DNA of 64,000 nt from an uncultured Porphyromonadaceae bacterium (GTDB lineage: Bacteria > Bacteroidota > Bacteroidia > Bacteroidales > Muribaculaceae): assembly GCA_947177685.1 (NCBI GenBank), contig CAMWVE010000002.1, forward strand, positions 1-64,000, in the 5' to 3' direction. The notes below the pieces were generated by a model, which saw only the letters and a list, made by a program, of their open reading frames with translations, made no database searches and was not told where the DNA came from. Positions within the stretch are counted from its first letter, which is position 1. Each line of letters opens with the position of its first letter. Shown here piece by piece: positions 1 through 8,474 of the stretch. Both the position numbers and the translations under genes were made by a program.

Positions 1-349
1 ATGTTAAAACAGGGCGGTCAGGCATTGATTAATTTTATTCACGCTGTGAAGGAGTTATGCTGTGGCATAACGACTGAAACAAGTGGATAAAAGCAACAAT
101 GGATGACCGAGGCGAAGGTAATATTAAATGTTAGGATAGTCAAACACTACAACAAAAGTTAAATTTTTAGAATAATAATGCCTGTCAACTCAACAAAAGT
201 TAGCAACGTATCGCATCTCTGGGGCATCTTCTGCACTGTGCCTCAGTCACAGTGCTACTGCACTGCTCCATCGTCACAGAACAAAACCTACTCCAAGATA
301 TGCGACCCTGTTTTTAACAGAATTTGGGGAACGGGCTCTAATTACAATC
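1..349. other. window edge, no recognised gene
   Basis: No gene is recognisable here. An open frame on the plus strand from the window edge to the TAA at 88-90 could be the last 29 codons of a gene that begins outside the window, but it resembles nothing I know. A 12-bp direct repeat, CAACAAAAGTTA, lies at 150-161 and 191-202. The frame of the downstream portal gene stays open back to 179, but without an ATG before 350, so I treat that stretch as leader. Confidence 0.4.
322..342 (+). repeat. dispersed motif copy 1
   Basis: This is ATTTGGGGAACGGGCTCTAAT, directly upstream of the portal gene. It is a variant of a motif (consensus ATATTGGGGAACGRGGTCT) found again at 7191-7210 and 51430-51449. 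All three copies lie between genes. Its function is unknown. Confidence 0.45.
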
Positions 350-1735
350 ATGCTGGAAAAAGCTTATAAAGCGTGGCTCGACTGCAGCACAATCCGAGCC
401 AAACGCGAGCGCTTCAAGCGCTACACCTACGGGCAGCAGTGGGAGGACATTGTCTATGACCCCATGCGCAAATGCAACCGGACCGAACGGCAGATAATTG
501 AGGACACCGGACGGAGCCCCATCACCAACAATGTGATACGTCAGCTGGTGAAAACCATCATAGGCAAATATCGCCACGAGCGGGAGCTACCTGACGATGA
601 CAGACTGGTGAAAATCTACCGTCGCAACCTGCTCACCGAACTTGATGCGCGCCTGCTCGAGGAATTTCTGATCTCAGGGGTGGCAGTGCAGCGTATCACA
701 CGCGAGTGTCGCCGACCGGGGGCGATGGAGACCTTCGTGGACAATGTCAATCCTGCCGACTTTTTCATCAACGCCATCCGTGACCCGCGCGGATGGGATG
801 TGGAACTTGTAGGCGAGCTGCGCGACATGTCGCTGCCTGAACTGATAGCCCGCTACGGCAAGGGCGACTCCAAGACCATGGAGCATCTGCGCCGCCTCTA
901 CACCGGCGAAATATCCGGGATTTTCGACAGCCGACTGCTCGGCACGGCTGAGAACCACCATTTCCATCAGTCACCCACGGGGCGCTGTCGCGTCATAGAA
1001 GTGTGGACCCTTGAAATGACCGAGTCGCTTCGCTGCCACGACACCCGGAGCCACCGCTGCTACGAACTCCCCAAAGGGGAACTCGGCAAGGTGGAACGTG
1101 AGAACCGACAACGGCAGACCGATGGTAAATTACCCATCAAGACACGACTGATACATCAGCCTCGCTGGGTATGCCGGGTTTATGCACCTGACGGTACGCT
1201 GATTGACACCCGCCCTTCGACGGCACCTCACGGCGAACACCCCTACGTTGTCAAGCTCTATCCGCTCACTGACGGTGAGGTGCATCCATTCGTGGAGGAT
1301 GTCATCGACCAGCAACGCCACATCAACCGCCTGATCACCATGATTGACCACATAATGGGAGTATCAGCCAAGGGGGTACTGCTGTTTCCTCTCGAAGCGA
1401 AAATCGATGAACTCACATGGCGCGACATACGCCATCAGTGGAGCACATGCGGGGGCATAATCCCCTATCGGTCACGCAGTACCAACAAGGAGCCGGCGCA
1501 GATAACGTCAAGCGGACTCGATGCCGGCGCGTCGAAATTGGTTGAACTGCAGATGAGGCTGGTTCAGGAGGTGACAGGGGTGAACGACGCCATCAGCGGC
1601 AAGAATATCAGCTCGGGGGTGGGTGCCGACCGCTATCAGCAACAGGTGCAGAATGCAACGGTGGCGCTGCTCGACCTGATGGAAACGTTCAGCTCACTGC
1701 TTGAATTGCGCGACCGCAAGATACTGCTTACATAA
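350..1735 (+). CDS. phage-type portal protein (orphan, probably C-terminally truncated)
   Basis: The 461-residue product has the look of P22-like/podophage portal proteins found in Bacteroidales phages. It has a basic N-terminal helix region followed by a YGQQW-type motif near residue 27, a conserved block around residues 60-75 (SPITNNVIRQLVKTIIGKYR), and a late GVGADRYQQQVQNAT helix like the clip/stem end of portals. Portals form the dodecameric DNA channel of the capsid. Known relatives are usually longer and continue past the point where this protein stops (ELRDRKILLT), so I infer a truncated remnant or a domesticated gene. No terminase, capsid or tail gene is visible. The ATG at 350 gives a complete portal-like N terminus. 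Confidence 0.6.
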   Translation: MLEKAYKAWLDCSTIRAKRERFKRYTYGQQWEDIVYDPMRKCNRTERQIIEDTGRSPITNNVIRQLVKTIIGKYRHERELPDDDRLVKIYRRNLLTELDARLLEEFLISGVAVQRITRECRRPGAMETFVDNVNPADFFINAIRDPRGWDVELVGELRDMSLPELIARYGKGDSKTMEHLRRLYTGEISGIFDSRLLGTAENHHFHQSPTGRCRVIEVWTLEMTESLRCHDTRSHRCYELPKGELGKVERENRQRQTDGKLPIKTRLIHQPRWVCRVYAPDGTLIDTRPSTAPHGEHPYVVKLYPLTDGEVHPFVEDVIDQQRHINRLITMIDHIMGVSAKGVLLFPLEAKIDELTWRDIRHQWSTCGGIIPYRSRSTNKEPAQITSSGLDAGASKLVELQMRLVQEVTGVNDAISGKNISSGVGADRYQQQVQNATVALLDLMETFSSLLELRDRKILLT

Positions 1736-1812
1736 ATTTGATTAACACTTTTAACACTTCACCTTAACATCTTTAAGCCAACCTGTGCCTGAAACTCGCC
1801 CAGCCTATGTTG

Positions 1813-1820
1813 TATCTTTG
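1813..1820 (+). promoter_or_regulatory. Bacteroidota -7 box
   Basis: TATCTTTG matches the Bacteroidota -7 consensus TAnnTTTG. Transcription would start near 1826, which rules out the upstream start codon at 1807 and supports the ATG at 1843 for the next gene. Confidence 0.55.
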
Positions 1821-1842
1821 CAACATCAATGGTAATTTAACT

Positions 1843-2292
1843 ATGAAAAAGACACTCACCAAACAACGCGACCAAGCTTTCATGAAGGTTTGCATGCAGA
1901 CAATGATTGAATTATCCACTCCTCGTTACACCCCGAGTACCGATGTCATTGTCTCGGCAACCCTTCGGAAGCCGGCGCCAAGCTACTTCGTTGATTTCGA
2001 CACTGCCATGACCACAATCAGGTCGATGCTCAAAGAAAAACCTGACCACAAACCTCGCCCTACGCTGCGCCGACAGCTGTGGCTGGAAATCATGGAGCGG
2101 CTGCGCCGCGAAAACGGCATAACAGCAGCCGGTCAGATCAAGCGTCAGGCACTTGCCATAGTGCTGTATCGTCTCAAACCTTCATCTTTCTTTCTATCAA
2201 AAAGTTACGCATTGCGTCTTTACTACAGTTCACCGTCAAACCAGAAAACCCTGAAATCATGTTACTCTCAATTTCAACAGAAGCCGTTCTGA
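1843..2292 (+). CDS. hypothetical protein, basic, 149 aa
   Basis: I do not recognise a named family. The product is short and basic (starts MKKTLTKQRDQAFMK), with a helical central part rich in Arg (RRQLWLEIMERLRRENG) and a segment near residues 115-128 (SSFFLSKSYALRLYY). The start at 1843 is chosen because a TATCTTTG promoter box sits 23 bp upstream. Its last 34 bp overlap the next gene in another frame, and the final 15 or so residues look poorly constrained, so a late frameshift or relaxed C terminus is possible. It lies between a phage portal gene and another small unknown gene, which suggests but does not prove phage origin. Confidence 0.5.
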   Translation: MKKTLTKQRDQAFMKVCMQTMIELSTPRYTPSTDVIVSATLRKPAPSYFVDFDTAMTTIRSMLKEKPDHKPRPTLRRQLWLEIMERLRRENGITAAGQIKRQALAIVLYRLKPSSFFLSKSYALRLYYSSPSNQKTLKSCYSQFQQKPF

Positions 2293-2702
2293 AACAGGTC
2301 TACGCGCTATCGGCACTGCGCAGCATGCTCACCTCAACGCCTGACAGCGTATCGCCCTATCTGACCGAGGACAACCGGCAGGCACTCATACCAATCCTGA
2401 ACGAGGCTCTCTCCTACATAGCTGCCGAACTGCTCCCTTATCTGGAGATTGTCACGCCACCGTCAACCCTCGACGACCTGATTGAGGCTGAATTGACCGT
2501 TGACAATTTACCCGCCGGCATCTGCTCCATGATGGAGAGCGCGCTTGCCCAACGGATGCTCCACATAATCCACTCGCTGACACCCGGCAACACAGGCGAC
2601 AACTACCGCGCCATGGCTGACACCGTGCTGCAGACACTCCTGACCATTATCCGCGAATCAGCCGGTGCCTCCACCGGTTCAATTCCGTGGAACGGCTATT
2701 AA
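2259..2702 (+). CDS. hypothetical protein, possible phage head-tail component
   Basis: A 147-residue mostly helical acidic protein beginning MLLSISTEAVLKQVYALSALRSM and ending in a PWNGY tail. I chose the ATG at 2259; the frame is open further upstream, but that part (basic, low-quality composition) overlaps the preceding gene and looks non-coding. The length, helix content and the Pro-Trp-Asn-Gly-Tyr end recall small proteins from Bacteroidales prophages, but no catalytic motif is present and the family is not one I can name. It is followed within 20 bp by a strong terminator, so this three-gene phage-like island ends here. Confidence 0.5.
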   Translation: MLLSISTEAVLKQVYALSALRSMLTSTPDSVSPYLTEDNRQALIPILNEALSYIAAELLPYLEIVTPPSTLDDLIEAELTVDNLPAGICSMMESALAQRMLHIIHSLTPGNTGDNYRAMADTVLQTLLTIIRESAGASTGSIPWNGY

Positions 2703-2716
2703 GACACGCAATTCCT

Positions 2717-2753
2717 ATGTGCAACCGTGGTTGAATCAACCACGGTTGCACAT
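2717..2753 (+). terminator. perfect 17-bp hairpin
   Basis: A 17-bp perfect inverted repeat with a 3-nt loop (AAT) starts 15 bp after the preceding stop codon. It is followed by CTTTATA, only weakly U-rich. It probably ends the phage-like unit and insulates lepA. Confidence 0.7.
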
Positions 2754-2802
2754 CTTTATATGGCTAATGGGGATTTTATTTTCAGATTATGTCAAATTTT
2801 CG

Positions 2803-2810
2803 TAACTTTG
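2803..2810 (+). promoter_or_regulatory. lepA promoter -7 box
   Basis: TAACTTTG fits TAnnTTTG. Expected transcription start is near 2817, giving a leader of about 37 nt to the ATG at 2854. No clear -33 element is seen. Confidence 0.6.
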
Positions 2811-2853
2811 CGGTTGAATATGTCATTGAGGCATATTCAGCCAAAATTTGTTT

Positions 2854-4650
2854 ATGAATCAGATGAAAAATATACGCAATTTCTGCATAATCGCACACAT
2901 TGACCATGGCAAATCCACACTTGCCGACCGCCTGCTGGAATATACCGACACTATTGCCCAGAAAGATATGGAGGCTCAGGTGCTCGATGACATGGACTTG
3001 GAGCGTGAGCGCGGCATAACAATCAAAAGCCATGCCATTCAGATGGTTACACGCGTCGACGGCGAGGAATACACGCTTAACCTCATTGACACTCCGGGAC
3101 ACGTTGACTTCAGCTATGAGGTGTCGCGCTCGATAGCCGCCTGCGAAGGCGCACTGCTGATTGTCGATGCCTCGCAGGGTATTCAGGCACAGACCATCTC
3201 AAACCTCTACATGGCTATTGACAATGACTTGGAGATAATTCCTGTCATCAACAAGGTGGACCTTGACAGCGCCAAGCCTGACGAGGTGGAGGACCAGATT
3301 GTGGAACTTTTAGGCTGCGACCGCGCCGACATTATCCGCGCGAGCGGCAAGACCGGCGTGGGTGTGCCGGAGATTATCGAAGCTATAGTGAACCGCATTC
3401 CCGCACCGAAGGGCGACCCCAAGGCTCCGCTTCAGGCGCTGATTTTCGACTCGGTGTTCAATCCGTTCCGCGGCATCATCGCTTACTTCAAGATTGTCAA
3501 CGGCACCATCCGCAAAAACGACTTCGTGAAGTTCGTGGCTACGGGCAAAGAGTATCACGCTGATGAGATTGGGGTGCTGAAACTGGAGATGTCGCCGCGC
3601 GAAGAGCTGTCGGCAGGTAATGTGGGCTACATCATCTCAGGCATCAAGACCAGCCGAGAGGTGAAGGTGGGCGATACGATCACGCATGTGGATAATCCGT
3701 GCACATCAGCCATCGACGGCTTCGAAGAGGTCAAGCCGATGGTGTTTGCCGGCGTTTACCCCATAGAAACGGAAGATTTCGAGAACCTGCGTGCATCGCT
3801 GGAGAAGCTGCAGCTGAACGATGCGTCACTGACGTTCTCTCCGGAGTCATCGGTGGCTCTGGGCTTCGGTTTCCGATGTGGATTCCTCGGTCTGCTCCAC
3901 ATGGAGATAGTGCAGGAGCGGTTGAGCCGCGAGTTCGACATGGAGGTGATCACCACGGTGCCCAACGTTTCGTATCGCGTCTACGACAAAAAAGGGAACA
4001 TGACCGAGGTTCACAACCCTTCGGGACTGCCTGACCTGACGCTTATCGACCACATCGAGGAGCCGTATATACGCGCGTCGGTCATCACCACGGCTGAGTT
4101 CATAGGTCCTATCATGACGCTTTGCCTGAGCAAGCGCGGCGAGCTGGTAAAGCAGGAATATATCTCGGGAAACCGTATGGAGATGATTTTCGACATGCCG
4201 TTGGGCGAGATTGTGATAGACTTCTACGACAAACTGAAATCAATATCAAAGGGCTATGCCTCGTTTGACTATCATCTGCATGACTTCCGCGAGAGCAAGC
4301 TCATAAAACTTGACATTTTGCTGAACGGCGAGAGTGTGGACGCGCTGTCAACACTGACGCATGTCGACAATGCCATCACCTTCGGGCGCCGCATGTGCGA
4401 GAAGCTGAAGGAGCTGATACCGCGTCAGCAGTTCGACATAGCCATTCAGGCTGCCATAGGGGCAAAAATCATTGCGCGCGAAACCATCAAGGCGGTGCGC
4501 AAGGATGTGACCGCCAAGTGCTACGGCGGCGACATATCGCGAAAACGCAAGCTGCTCGAAAAGCAGAAAAAAGGTAAAAAGCGCATGAAACAGATTGGTT
4601 CGGTTGAGGTGCCACAGAAGGCGTTCCTCGCCGTGCTGAAACTGGATTAA
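2854..4650 (+). CDS. elongation factor 4 (LepA), back-translocating ribosomal GTPase
   Basis: LepA binds stalled or mistranslocated ribosomes and hydrolyses GTP. The 598-residue length matches the family (about 600). Visible GTPase motifs are AHIDHGKST (G1), RERGIT (G2), DTPGHVDF (G3) and NKVDL (G4), followed by EF-G-like domains and the LepA-specific basic C terminus ([25 protein letters not shown]). A TTG at 2848 and an internal ATG at 2863 are alternative starts; 2854 is the first ATG after the promoter. The end of the gene, encoding LKLD and the stop, is copied twice more just downstream (4659-4698). yihY follows after 89 bp. Confidence 0.97.
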   Translation: MNQMKNIRNFCIIAHIDHGKSTLADRLLEYTDTIAQKDMEAQVLDDMDLERERGITIKSHAIQMVTRVDGEEYTLNLIDTPGHVDFSYEVSRSIAACEGALLIVDASQGIQAQTISNLYMAIDNDLEIIPVINKVDLDSAKPDEVEDQIVELLGCDRADIIRASGKTGVGVPEIIEAIVNRIPAPKGDPKAPLQALIFDSVFNPFRGIIAYFKIVNGTIRKNDFVKFVATGKEYHADEIGVLKLEMSPREELSAGNVGYIISGIKTSREVKVGDTITHVDNPCTSAIDGFEEVKPMVFAGVYPIETEDFENLRASLEKLQLNDASLTFSPESSVALGFGFRCGFLGLLHMEIVQERLSREFDMEVITTVPNVSYRVYDKKGNMTEVHNPSGLPDLTLIDHIEEPYIRASVITTAEFIGPIMTLCLSKRGELVKQEYISGNRMEMIFDMPLGEIVIDFYDKLKSISKGYASFDYHLHDFRESKLIKLDILLNGESVDALSTLTHVDNAITFGRRMCEKLKELIPRQQFDIAIQAAIGAKIIARETIKAVRKDVTAKCYGGDISRKRKLLEKQKKGKKRMKQIGSVEVPQKAFLAVLKLD

Positions 4651-4698
4651 ACGGGGCGCTGAAACTGGATTAAAACGTGCTGAAACTGGATTAAAAGG
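4633..4698 (+). repeat. triplicated lepA tail
   Basis: The core CTGAAACTGGATTAAA, which includes the lepA stop codon, begins at 4636 and recurs at 4659 and 4680. The spacing is 23 and 21 bp. The two extra copies are outside the gene, so this looks like a recent short tandem duplication of the 3' end. Confidence 0.8.
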
Positions 4699-4739
4699 TG
4701 TGCCGCTAAACCGTTAAACGCCGGGGATGTTATAAAATT

Positions 4740-6086
4740 ATGGGACTCAAGGAAACAGCAACCGTCATCACTGACCGCCTCACAAGGTGGTGGAACTACT
4801 GCGCCTACGGTGTGTGGTCAGACACCCGCACGGGGTGGCGCGTGACCATCATCAAGACGCTCAACCTGTCGGTACGCTCGTTTCTGAGCAAGGATGTTCA
4901 GACCGCTGCCTGCGGCATGGCGTTCCGCACGTTGCTCGCCACGATTCCGGCTCTGGCGCTTATCTTTGCCGTTGGCAGGGGGTTCGGGCTGGTGCCGGTG
5001 CTTCAGGATGCGTTGCTGAACATGTTCCCTGCGCAGCGCACTGCCATCAGCGAGAGTTTCGTGTTCGTGGACTCCTATCTGAGCAAGTCGTCGGAAGGGT
5101 TGTTCGTGGGAGTGGGGATACTTGTGCTGCTCTGGACACTGGTGTCGCTGATGTCGAGTGTGGAAAGCGCGTTCAACAAAATCTGGGGCATCAAGCATGG
5201 CAGAACCTTGTGGCGTCAGATTACGGACTACACCGCCATGTTCCTCATTCTGCCGGTGCTGATGGTGGCGTCGACCGGCATCAGCGTGGTGATGTCATCG
5301 ACGTTGCAGAATCTGCTGCCGATGGATTTTGTCACTCCGTTGGCAGAGTCGCTGCTCGACCTTTCGGCAGTGGTGCTGACATGGCTGACCTTCGCCGGAG
5401 CCTACAAGCTGGTGCCAAACACCAAGGTAAATTTCGGCAATGCCCTGATAGCCGGCATATTGGCAGGCACAGCCTACGAAATTCTGCAATGGTTGTTCGT
5501 GAGCGGTCAGCTTTATGTGTCGAAGTATAACGCCATCTATGGCTCGGTGGCATTCCTGCCGCTTCTGATGATATGGATGCAGTTGGTGTGGGTGATAACG
5601 CTTGCGGGCGCCGTCATCTGCTTCTCGTCGCAGAACATATTCCGCTATTCCTTCTCCGACCAGATATCGGAGATTTCGCCCGACTACCGCACCAAGGTGA
5701 TGCTGGCTGTACTGGCAGTGATTGTGCAGGATTATGACGCCGGTCGCACACCGCGCGACGACCAAAAGATTGCGCTCGACTACAAGTTTCCGCTGTCGTT
5801 AGTGAGCGAGATCACTGACCGGTTGGTGCGTGCCAACATCATTTACAAGGCGCTGATCGACGGCGACAACAAGGGGCAGACAGGGTTCGTGCCGGCGGTG
5901 GAACCGGAGAAAATTACGGTGGGATTCACCATGCGGCGTCTGGAACAGCTGGGCAGTTCCGACTTCATCCCTGACTTCGGCAATGAGTTCGCCACGGTAG
6001 TCGAAACCGTTGACACAATCAAAGATAAGCAGTATGATGAAACTGACAAAATACATTTGACAAACTTAACCATAAACAAACAATGA
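4740..6086 (+). CDS. YihY/BrkB family membrane protein
   Basis: The 448-residue product has a cytoplasmic start, then about six membrane segments between residues 50 and 300 with family-typical stretches ([27 protein letters not shown], and [25 protein letters not shown]), and a soluble C-terminal domain of about 130 residues (from [13 protein letters not shown] onward) that looks like a winged helix. The family was once called RNase BN in error; its transport role is not settled. The C-terminal regulatory-like domain is an extension relative to the roughly 290-residue E. coli form and is common in Bacteroidota. Its TGA overlaps the ridA ATG by 4 bp, so the two are translationally coupled. 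Confidence 0.85.
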   Translation: MGLKETATVITDRLTRWWNYCAYGVWSDTRTGWRVTIIKTLNLSVRSFLSKDVQTAACGMAFRTLLATIPALALIFAVGRGFGLVPVLQDALLNMFPAQRTAISESFVFVDSYLSKSSEGLFVGVGILVLLWTLVSLMSSVESAFNKIWGIKHGRTLWRQITDYTAMFLILPVLMVASTGISVVMSSTLQNLLPMDFVTPLAESLLDLSAVVLTWLTFAGAYKLVPNTKVNFGNALIAGILAGTAYEILQWLFVSGQLYVSKYNAIYGSVAFLPLLMIWMQLVWVITLAGAVICFSSQNIFRYSFSDQISEISPDYRTKVMLAVLAVIVQDYDAGRTPRDDQKIALDYKFPLSLVSEITDRLVRANIIYKALIDGDNKGQTGFVPAVEPEKITVGFTMRRLEQLGSSDFIPDFGNEFATVVETVDTIKDKQYDETDKIHLTNLTINKQ

Positions 6087-6457
6087 AAAAACAGATTGCA
6101 ACAACCAACGCACCCGGTGCTATCGGTCCTTACAGCCAAGCTATCGATGCCGGTGCTTTCGTATTCATCTCAGGTCAGATTCCCGTTAACCCCGCAACCG
6201 GTGAAATCGCCGAGGGTATAACTGCCCAGACCAACCAGTCGCTCATGAATGTCAAGGCTATTCTTGCCGAGGCAGGTCTGACTGTTGACAATGTTATCAA
6301 AACCACCGTATTCCTGCGCGATATGAACGATTTCGCTGCCATGAACGAGGTTTATGCTCAGCACTTTACCGCACCTTTCCCTGCCCGCTCAGCAGTTGCC
6401 GTGCGTGAGCTTCCCAAGCAGGTGCTGGTTGAAATTGAAGTTATCGCAAGCAAGTGA
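6083..6457 (+). CDS. RidA family 2-iminobutanoate/2-iminopropanoate deaminase
   Basis: RidA hydrolyses reactive enamine/imine intermediates released by PLP enzymes such as threonine ammonia-lyase. The 124-residue length and the sequence are typical: [13 protein letters not shown] near the start, [14 protein letters not shown], and the signature region [19 protein letters not shown] at the end with the substrate-binding Arg. It overlaps the upstream membrane protein gene by 4 bp. The window also encodes threonine ammonia-lyase (58403-59593), a usual source of RidA substrate, though far away. Confidence 0.93.
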   Translation: MKKQIATTNAPGAIGPYSQAIDAGAFVFISGQIPVNPATGEIAEGITAQTNQSLMNVKAILAEAGLTVDNVIKTTVFLRDMNDFAAMNEVYAQHFTAPFPARSAVAVRELPKQVLVEIEVIASK

Positions 6458-6463
6458 GAGTTG

Positions 6464-6572
6464 TTAGTCAGTAGTCTTTAGCTTTAGTGGGGCTTATGGG
6501 ACTTATGGGACCAATTGGACTAATGAGACTAATGACTAATGACTACCGACTAAAAACTAAAGACTAAAAACC
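6464..6572. repeat. intergenic simple and near-palindromic repeats
   Basis: The gap between ridA and the glycosylase gene is made of ACTAA/TTAGT words. Short tandem units (GACTAAT, and GGGACTTATGGGAC-like) sit in the middle. The left edge (TTAGTCAGTAGTCTTTAG) is nearly the reverse complement of the right edge (ACTAAAGACTAAAAACC), so the RNA could fold into a long imperfect hairpin. Confidence 0.6.
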
Positions 6573-7133
6573 ATGCCCGAACAACACCCGTGGGAACCGT
6601 TTATTCCCGAAAATGCCCGGATACTGATAATGGGCACTTTTCCGCCGGGCTCCCACCGGTGGAGCATGGATTTTTATTACCCTAACCGCACAAACGATTT
6701 CTGGTATATGATGGGGTTGATTTACTTCGGGAGCCGTGACGCCCTGCTGCGCCCCGGCACCAAAGATTTCGACCTCGACAAAATCAAAAGCCTGCTGCGG
6801 CGTGAGGGTATTGCCATGAGCGACACCGTGAAGGTGGCTAACAGGCTGAAAAACAACGCCTCTGACAAATTTTTGGAAGTAGTGGAGCCGAATGACCTGC
6901 ACGCGCTTCTGCAACGTATGCCTAAGTGCCGCACTGTCATCACCACAGGTGAAAAAGCAGCACAGATTGCTGCCGAACAGCTCGGAACCGACGCCCCTCT
7001 GATGGGGCATAAGTCAGTCAGCGACAACGGCATAGAGCTTTGGCGCTGCCCCTCCACGTCGCGTGCCTACCCGCTTCCGTTAGCGAAAAAGGCTGAGGCG
7101 TATGCGGTGGCGCTCGGTGTGACTATGAATTAG
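6573..7133 (+). CDS. uracil-DNA glycosylase superfamily protein
   Basis: A 186-residue protein with a uracil-glycosylase fold pattern: an N-terminal motif A region (ILIMGTFPPGSHRW, residues 16-29) followed by FYYPNRTNDFW, and a C-terminal motif B-like CPSTSRAYPLP (about residues 160-170). Proteins of this type resemble the Mug/TDG and family 4-6 glycosylases that remove uracil or related bases from DNA. The catalytic Asp/Asn of classical UDG is not obvious in GTFPPG, so substrate and even activity are uncertain. It is convergent with the TatD-type gene and separated from ridA by a repeat-rich 115-bp gap. Confidence 0.75.
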   Translation: MPEQHPWEPFIPENARILIMGTFPPGSHRWSMDFYYPNRTNDFWYMMGLIYFGSRDALLRPGTKDFDLDKIKSLLRREGIAMSDTVKVANRLKNNASDKFLEVVEPNDLHALLQRMPKCRTVITTGEKAAQIAAEQLGTDAPLMGHKSVSDNGIELWRCPSTSRAYPLPLAKKAEAYAVALGVTMN

Positions 7134-7175
7134 TGGAAGCTTATTCCAGAGAGAAAACCGGAATGGCGACGGCTT

Positions 7176-7210
7176 AGACCCCGCTCTACAATATTGGGGA
7201 ACGAGGTCTT
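7176..7210. repeat. dispersed motif copy 2 with inverted left arm
   Basis: ATATTGGGGAACGAGGTCTT at 7191-7210 matches the motif at 322 and 51430. In this copy an upstream arm, AGACCCCGCTC (7176-7186), is complementary to GAACGAGGTCT with two G-T type mismatches, so a hairpin can form. There is no U-tract on either strand, so it is not a standard terminator. It lies in the convergent gap between the glycosylase and TatD genes. Confidence 0.5.
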
Positions 7211-7228
7211 AAAAGGCGGTTCAAGATG

Positions 7229-7885
7229 CTATACGGGAGCAAGAAAAGCGGCGGTGTTTGCTGCTATAAGGTCGCTGTCGGCAACGGGTGCGAGTCGGCG
7301 AATAATCTCATCTATTGTGAGGGGTGACTCATCAGTTTCGGCAAGAATAAATTGTGGAGGCACTGCTGCCAAGGCATCAGGATTGAAGCGGGCACCGAAC
7401 GAAAGATAAATACCATGTCTTACAAGCTGTTGTGCTTCGGCAGGTTTGCTGCGGAAACCGTGTATTACCCAATGCTGCGACGGGTGCATGAGCTTGTGGA
7501 GCTGCAGCAGCCGGTCGGTGGCATGTACGGAATGTATGACAAGAGGCATGCGTAGCTGTTCGCTCAGTTCTATATGCGCGCGGAATATCTCCATCTGCCG
7601 TTCGACCGAAGCTCCGCGTAGCATGTCGAGACCGGTTTCGCCAATTGCAACAATCCGTGTATTTCCTGTGATCAGATGTTCCAAGTCAGCCAGTGCGTTA
7701 TCATTGAAAGTCTCTGTGGACCACGGATGGATGCCGGCTGAGAGCAGTCCGTCGCCGGCAGGCATAGGTTCGCCGAGGGTGAAAGATGTCACGGCATTTG
7801 ACGGGGCTGTGGCTCCATGATGATGAATATCAAGCAACGGGGCTGTGGCTCCATGATGGTGTATGTCAAGCAATTGTGAAGTCAT
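7229..7885 (-). CDS. TatD family metal-dependent hydrolase
   Basis: TatD proteins are two-metal TIM-barrel phosphoesterases with DNase or exonuclease activity. The 218-residue product shows the ligand set: HxH in LLDIHHHG near the start, Glu in GETGLD, His in VIHSVHATD, His in WVIHGF, and Asp in AETDESP. It is shorter than E. coli TatD (about 260), as in other Bacteroidota versions. The first 12-residue unit, [12 protein letters not shown], is duplicated in frame, so the protein carries two HxH motifs in tandem. Its ATG overlaps the yidD stop by 4 bp, and it is the last gene of the long dcw-led run. Confidence 0.9.
   Translation of the reverse strand: MTSQLLDIHHHGATAPLLDIHHHGATAPSNAVTSFTLGEPMPAGDGLLSAGIHPWSTETFNDNALADLEHLITGNTRIVAIGETGLDMLRGASVERQMEIFRAHIELSEQLRMPLVIHSVHATDRLLQLHKLMHPSQHWVIHGFRSKPAEAQQLVRHGIYLSFGARFNPDALAAVPPQFILAETDESPLTIDEIIRRLAPVADSDLIAANTAAFLAPV
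7801..7872 (-). repeat. 36-bp in-frame tandem duplication
   Basis: Two adjacent 36-bp units (7801-7836 and 7837-7872) differ at only three positions and both encode [12 protein letters not shown]. They duplicate the metal-binding HxH motif at the N terminus of the TatD-type protein. Confidence 0.92.
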
Positions 7886-8118
7886 GGCACAGGATCATAG
7901 CCCGAACCGCCCCATGGGTGGCACCGGCAGATACGTTTCACGGCGAGCCAAGTTCCCTTGAGAGGACCGTGCTTGGCAATTGCCTCGATGGCATATTGGC
8001 TGCAAGTGGGTGTGTAGCGGCATGAAGGGGGGTATAGCGGCGAAATGCAGAGGCGGTAGAACCTGATGGGGAGAATCAGCAGGAAGGAGAATATTTTTCG
8101 GATATTTTCTGCAAGCAT
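7882..8118 (-). CDS. YidD, membrane protein insertion efficiency factor
   Basis: YidD is a small membrane-associated protein that helps YidC-dependent insertion. The 78-residue product has the family core: an amphipathic N terminus ([33 protein letters not shown]) with three conserved Cys, then [30 protein letters not shown]. It overlaps the 3' end of rnpA by 43 bp, the classic rnpA-yidD pairing, and overlaps the TatD-type gene by 4 bp. rpmH and yidC, its usual partners elsewhere, are not in the window. Confidence 0.95.
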   Translation of the reverse strand: MLAENIRKIFSFLLILPIRFYRLCISPLYPPSCRYTPTCSQYAIEAIAKHGPLKGTWLAVKRICRCHPWGGSGYDPVP

Positions 8119-8474
8119 CGTCGTGTGGCACGTTCAATTTGTGAATAAGGTAAAACGGTGTCGGCGACATAAACAAGAACCATGTCGACCGGAAGGTGGA
8201 GGTCACCGAGGATTTCACGCCGGCTGAGACGATAAGCCTCACGGATGCGGCGACGCATCAGCACGCGGTCAACGGCATGGCGCAACTTGCGCTTCGGCAC
8301 CGAAATGAGAAATTTAGGTGTTTCGGGGTGAGCCTTGCGGGCAGGGTTGCACCGCCAGACGGCGCGCAGCGGGTAAGCAAGGGTGGCATGCGTGTCGTCA
8401 GCCCTTCGGAAAAGCGCGTCAATAGCAATTTTTGAGCAGAGCTTTTCAGGTTTACTCAGCCCGAACTGTTTCAT
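8076..8474 (-). CDS. ribonuclease P protein component
   Basis: RnpA assists the RNase P RNA in 5' tRNA maturation. The 132-residue protein has the expected start ([19 protein letters not shown]), a central strand ([31 protein letters not shown]) containing the RNR-type basic helix signature, and a divergent C terminus. In the signature, [17 protein letters not shown] takes the place of the common K..AV.RN..KR..RE. It overlaps hemD upstream by 4 bp and yidD downstream by 43 bp. In many bacteria rnpA sits beside rpmH and dnaA; here it is at the end of the cell-wall cluster. Confidence 0.93.
   Translation of the reverse strand: MKQFGLSKPEKLCSKIAIDALFRRADDTHATLAYPLRAVWRCNPARKAHPETPKFLISVPKRKLRHAVDRVLMRRRIREAYRLSRREILGDLHLPVDMVLVYVADTVLPYSQIERATRRCLQKISEKYSPSC

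Noticed and set aside
178-369. 63-codon frame upstream of the portal gene
   Set aside because: No family resemblance and it overlaps the portal start. It looks like leader DNA with a short repeat.
4787-5530. 247-codon plus-strand open frame
   Set aside because: It lies wholly inside the YihY/BrkB gene in another frame, and the translation is rich in Arg/His/Gln without any domain.
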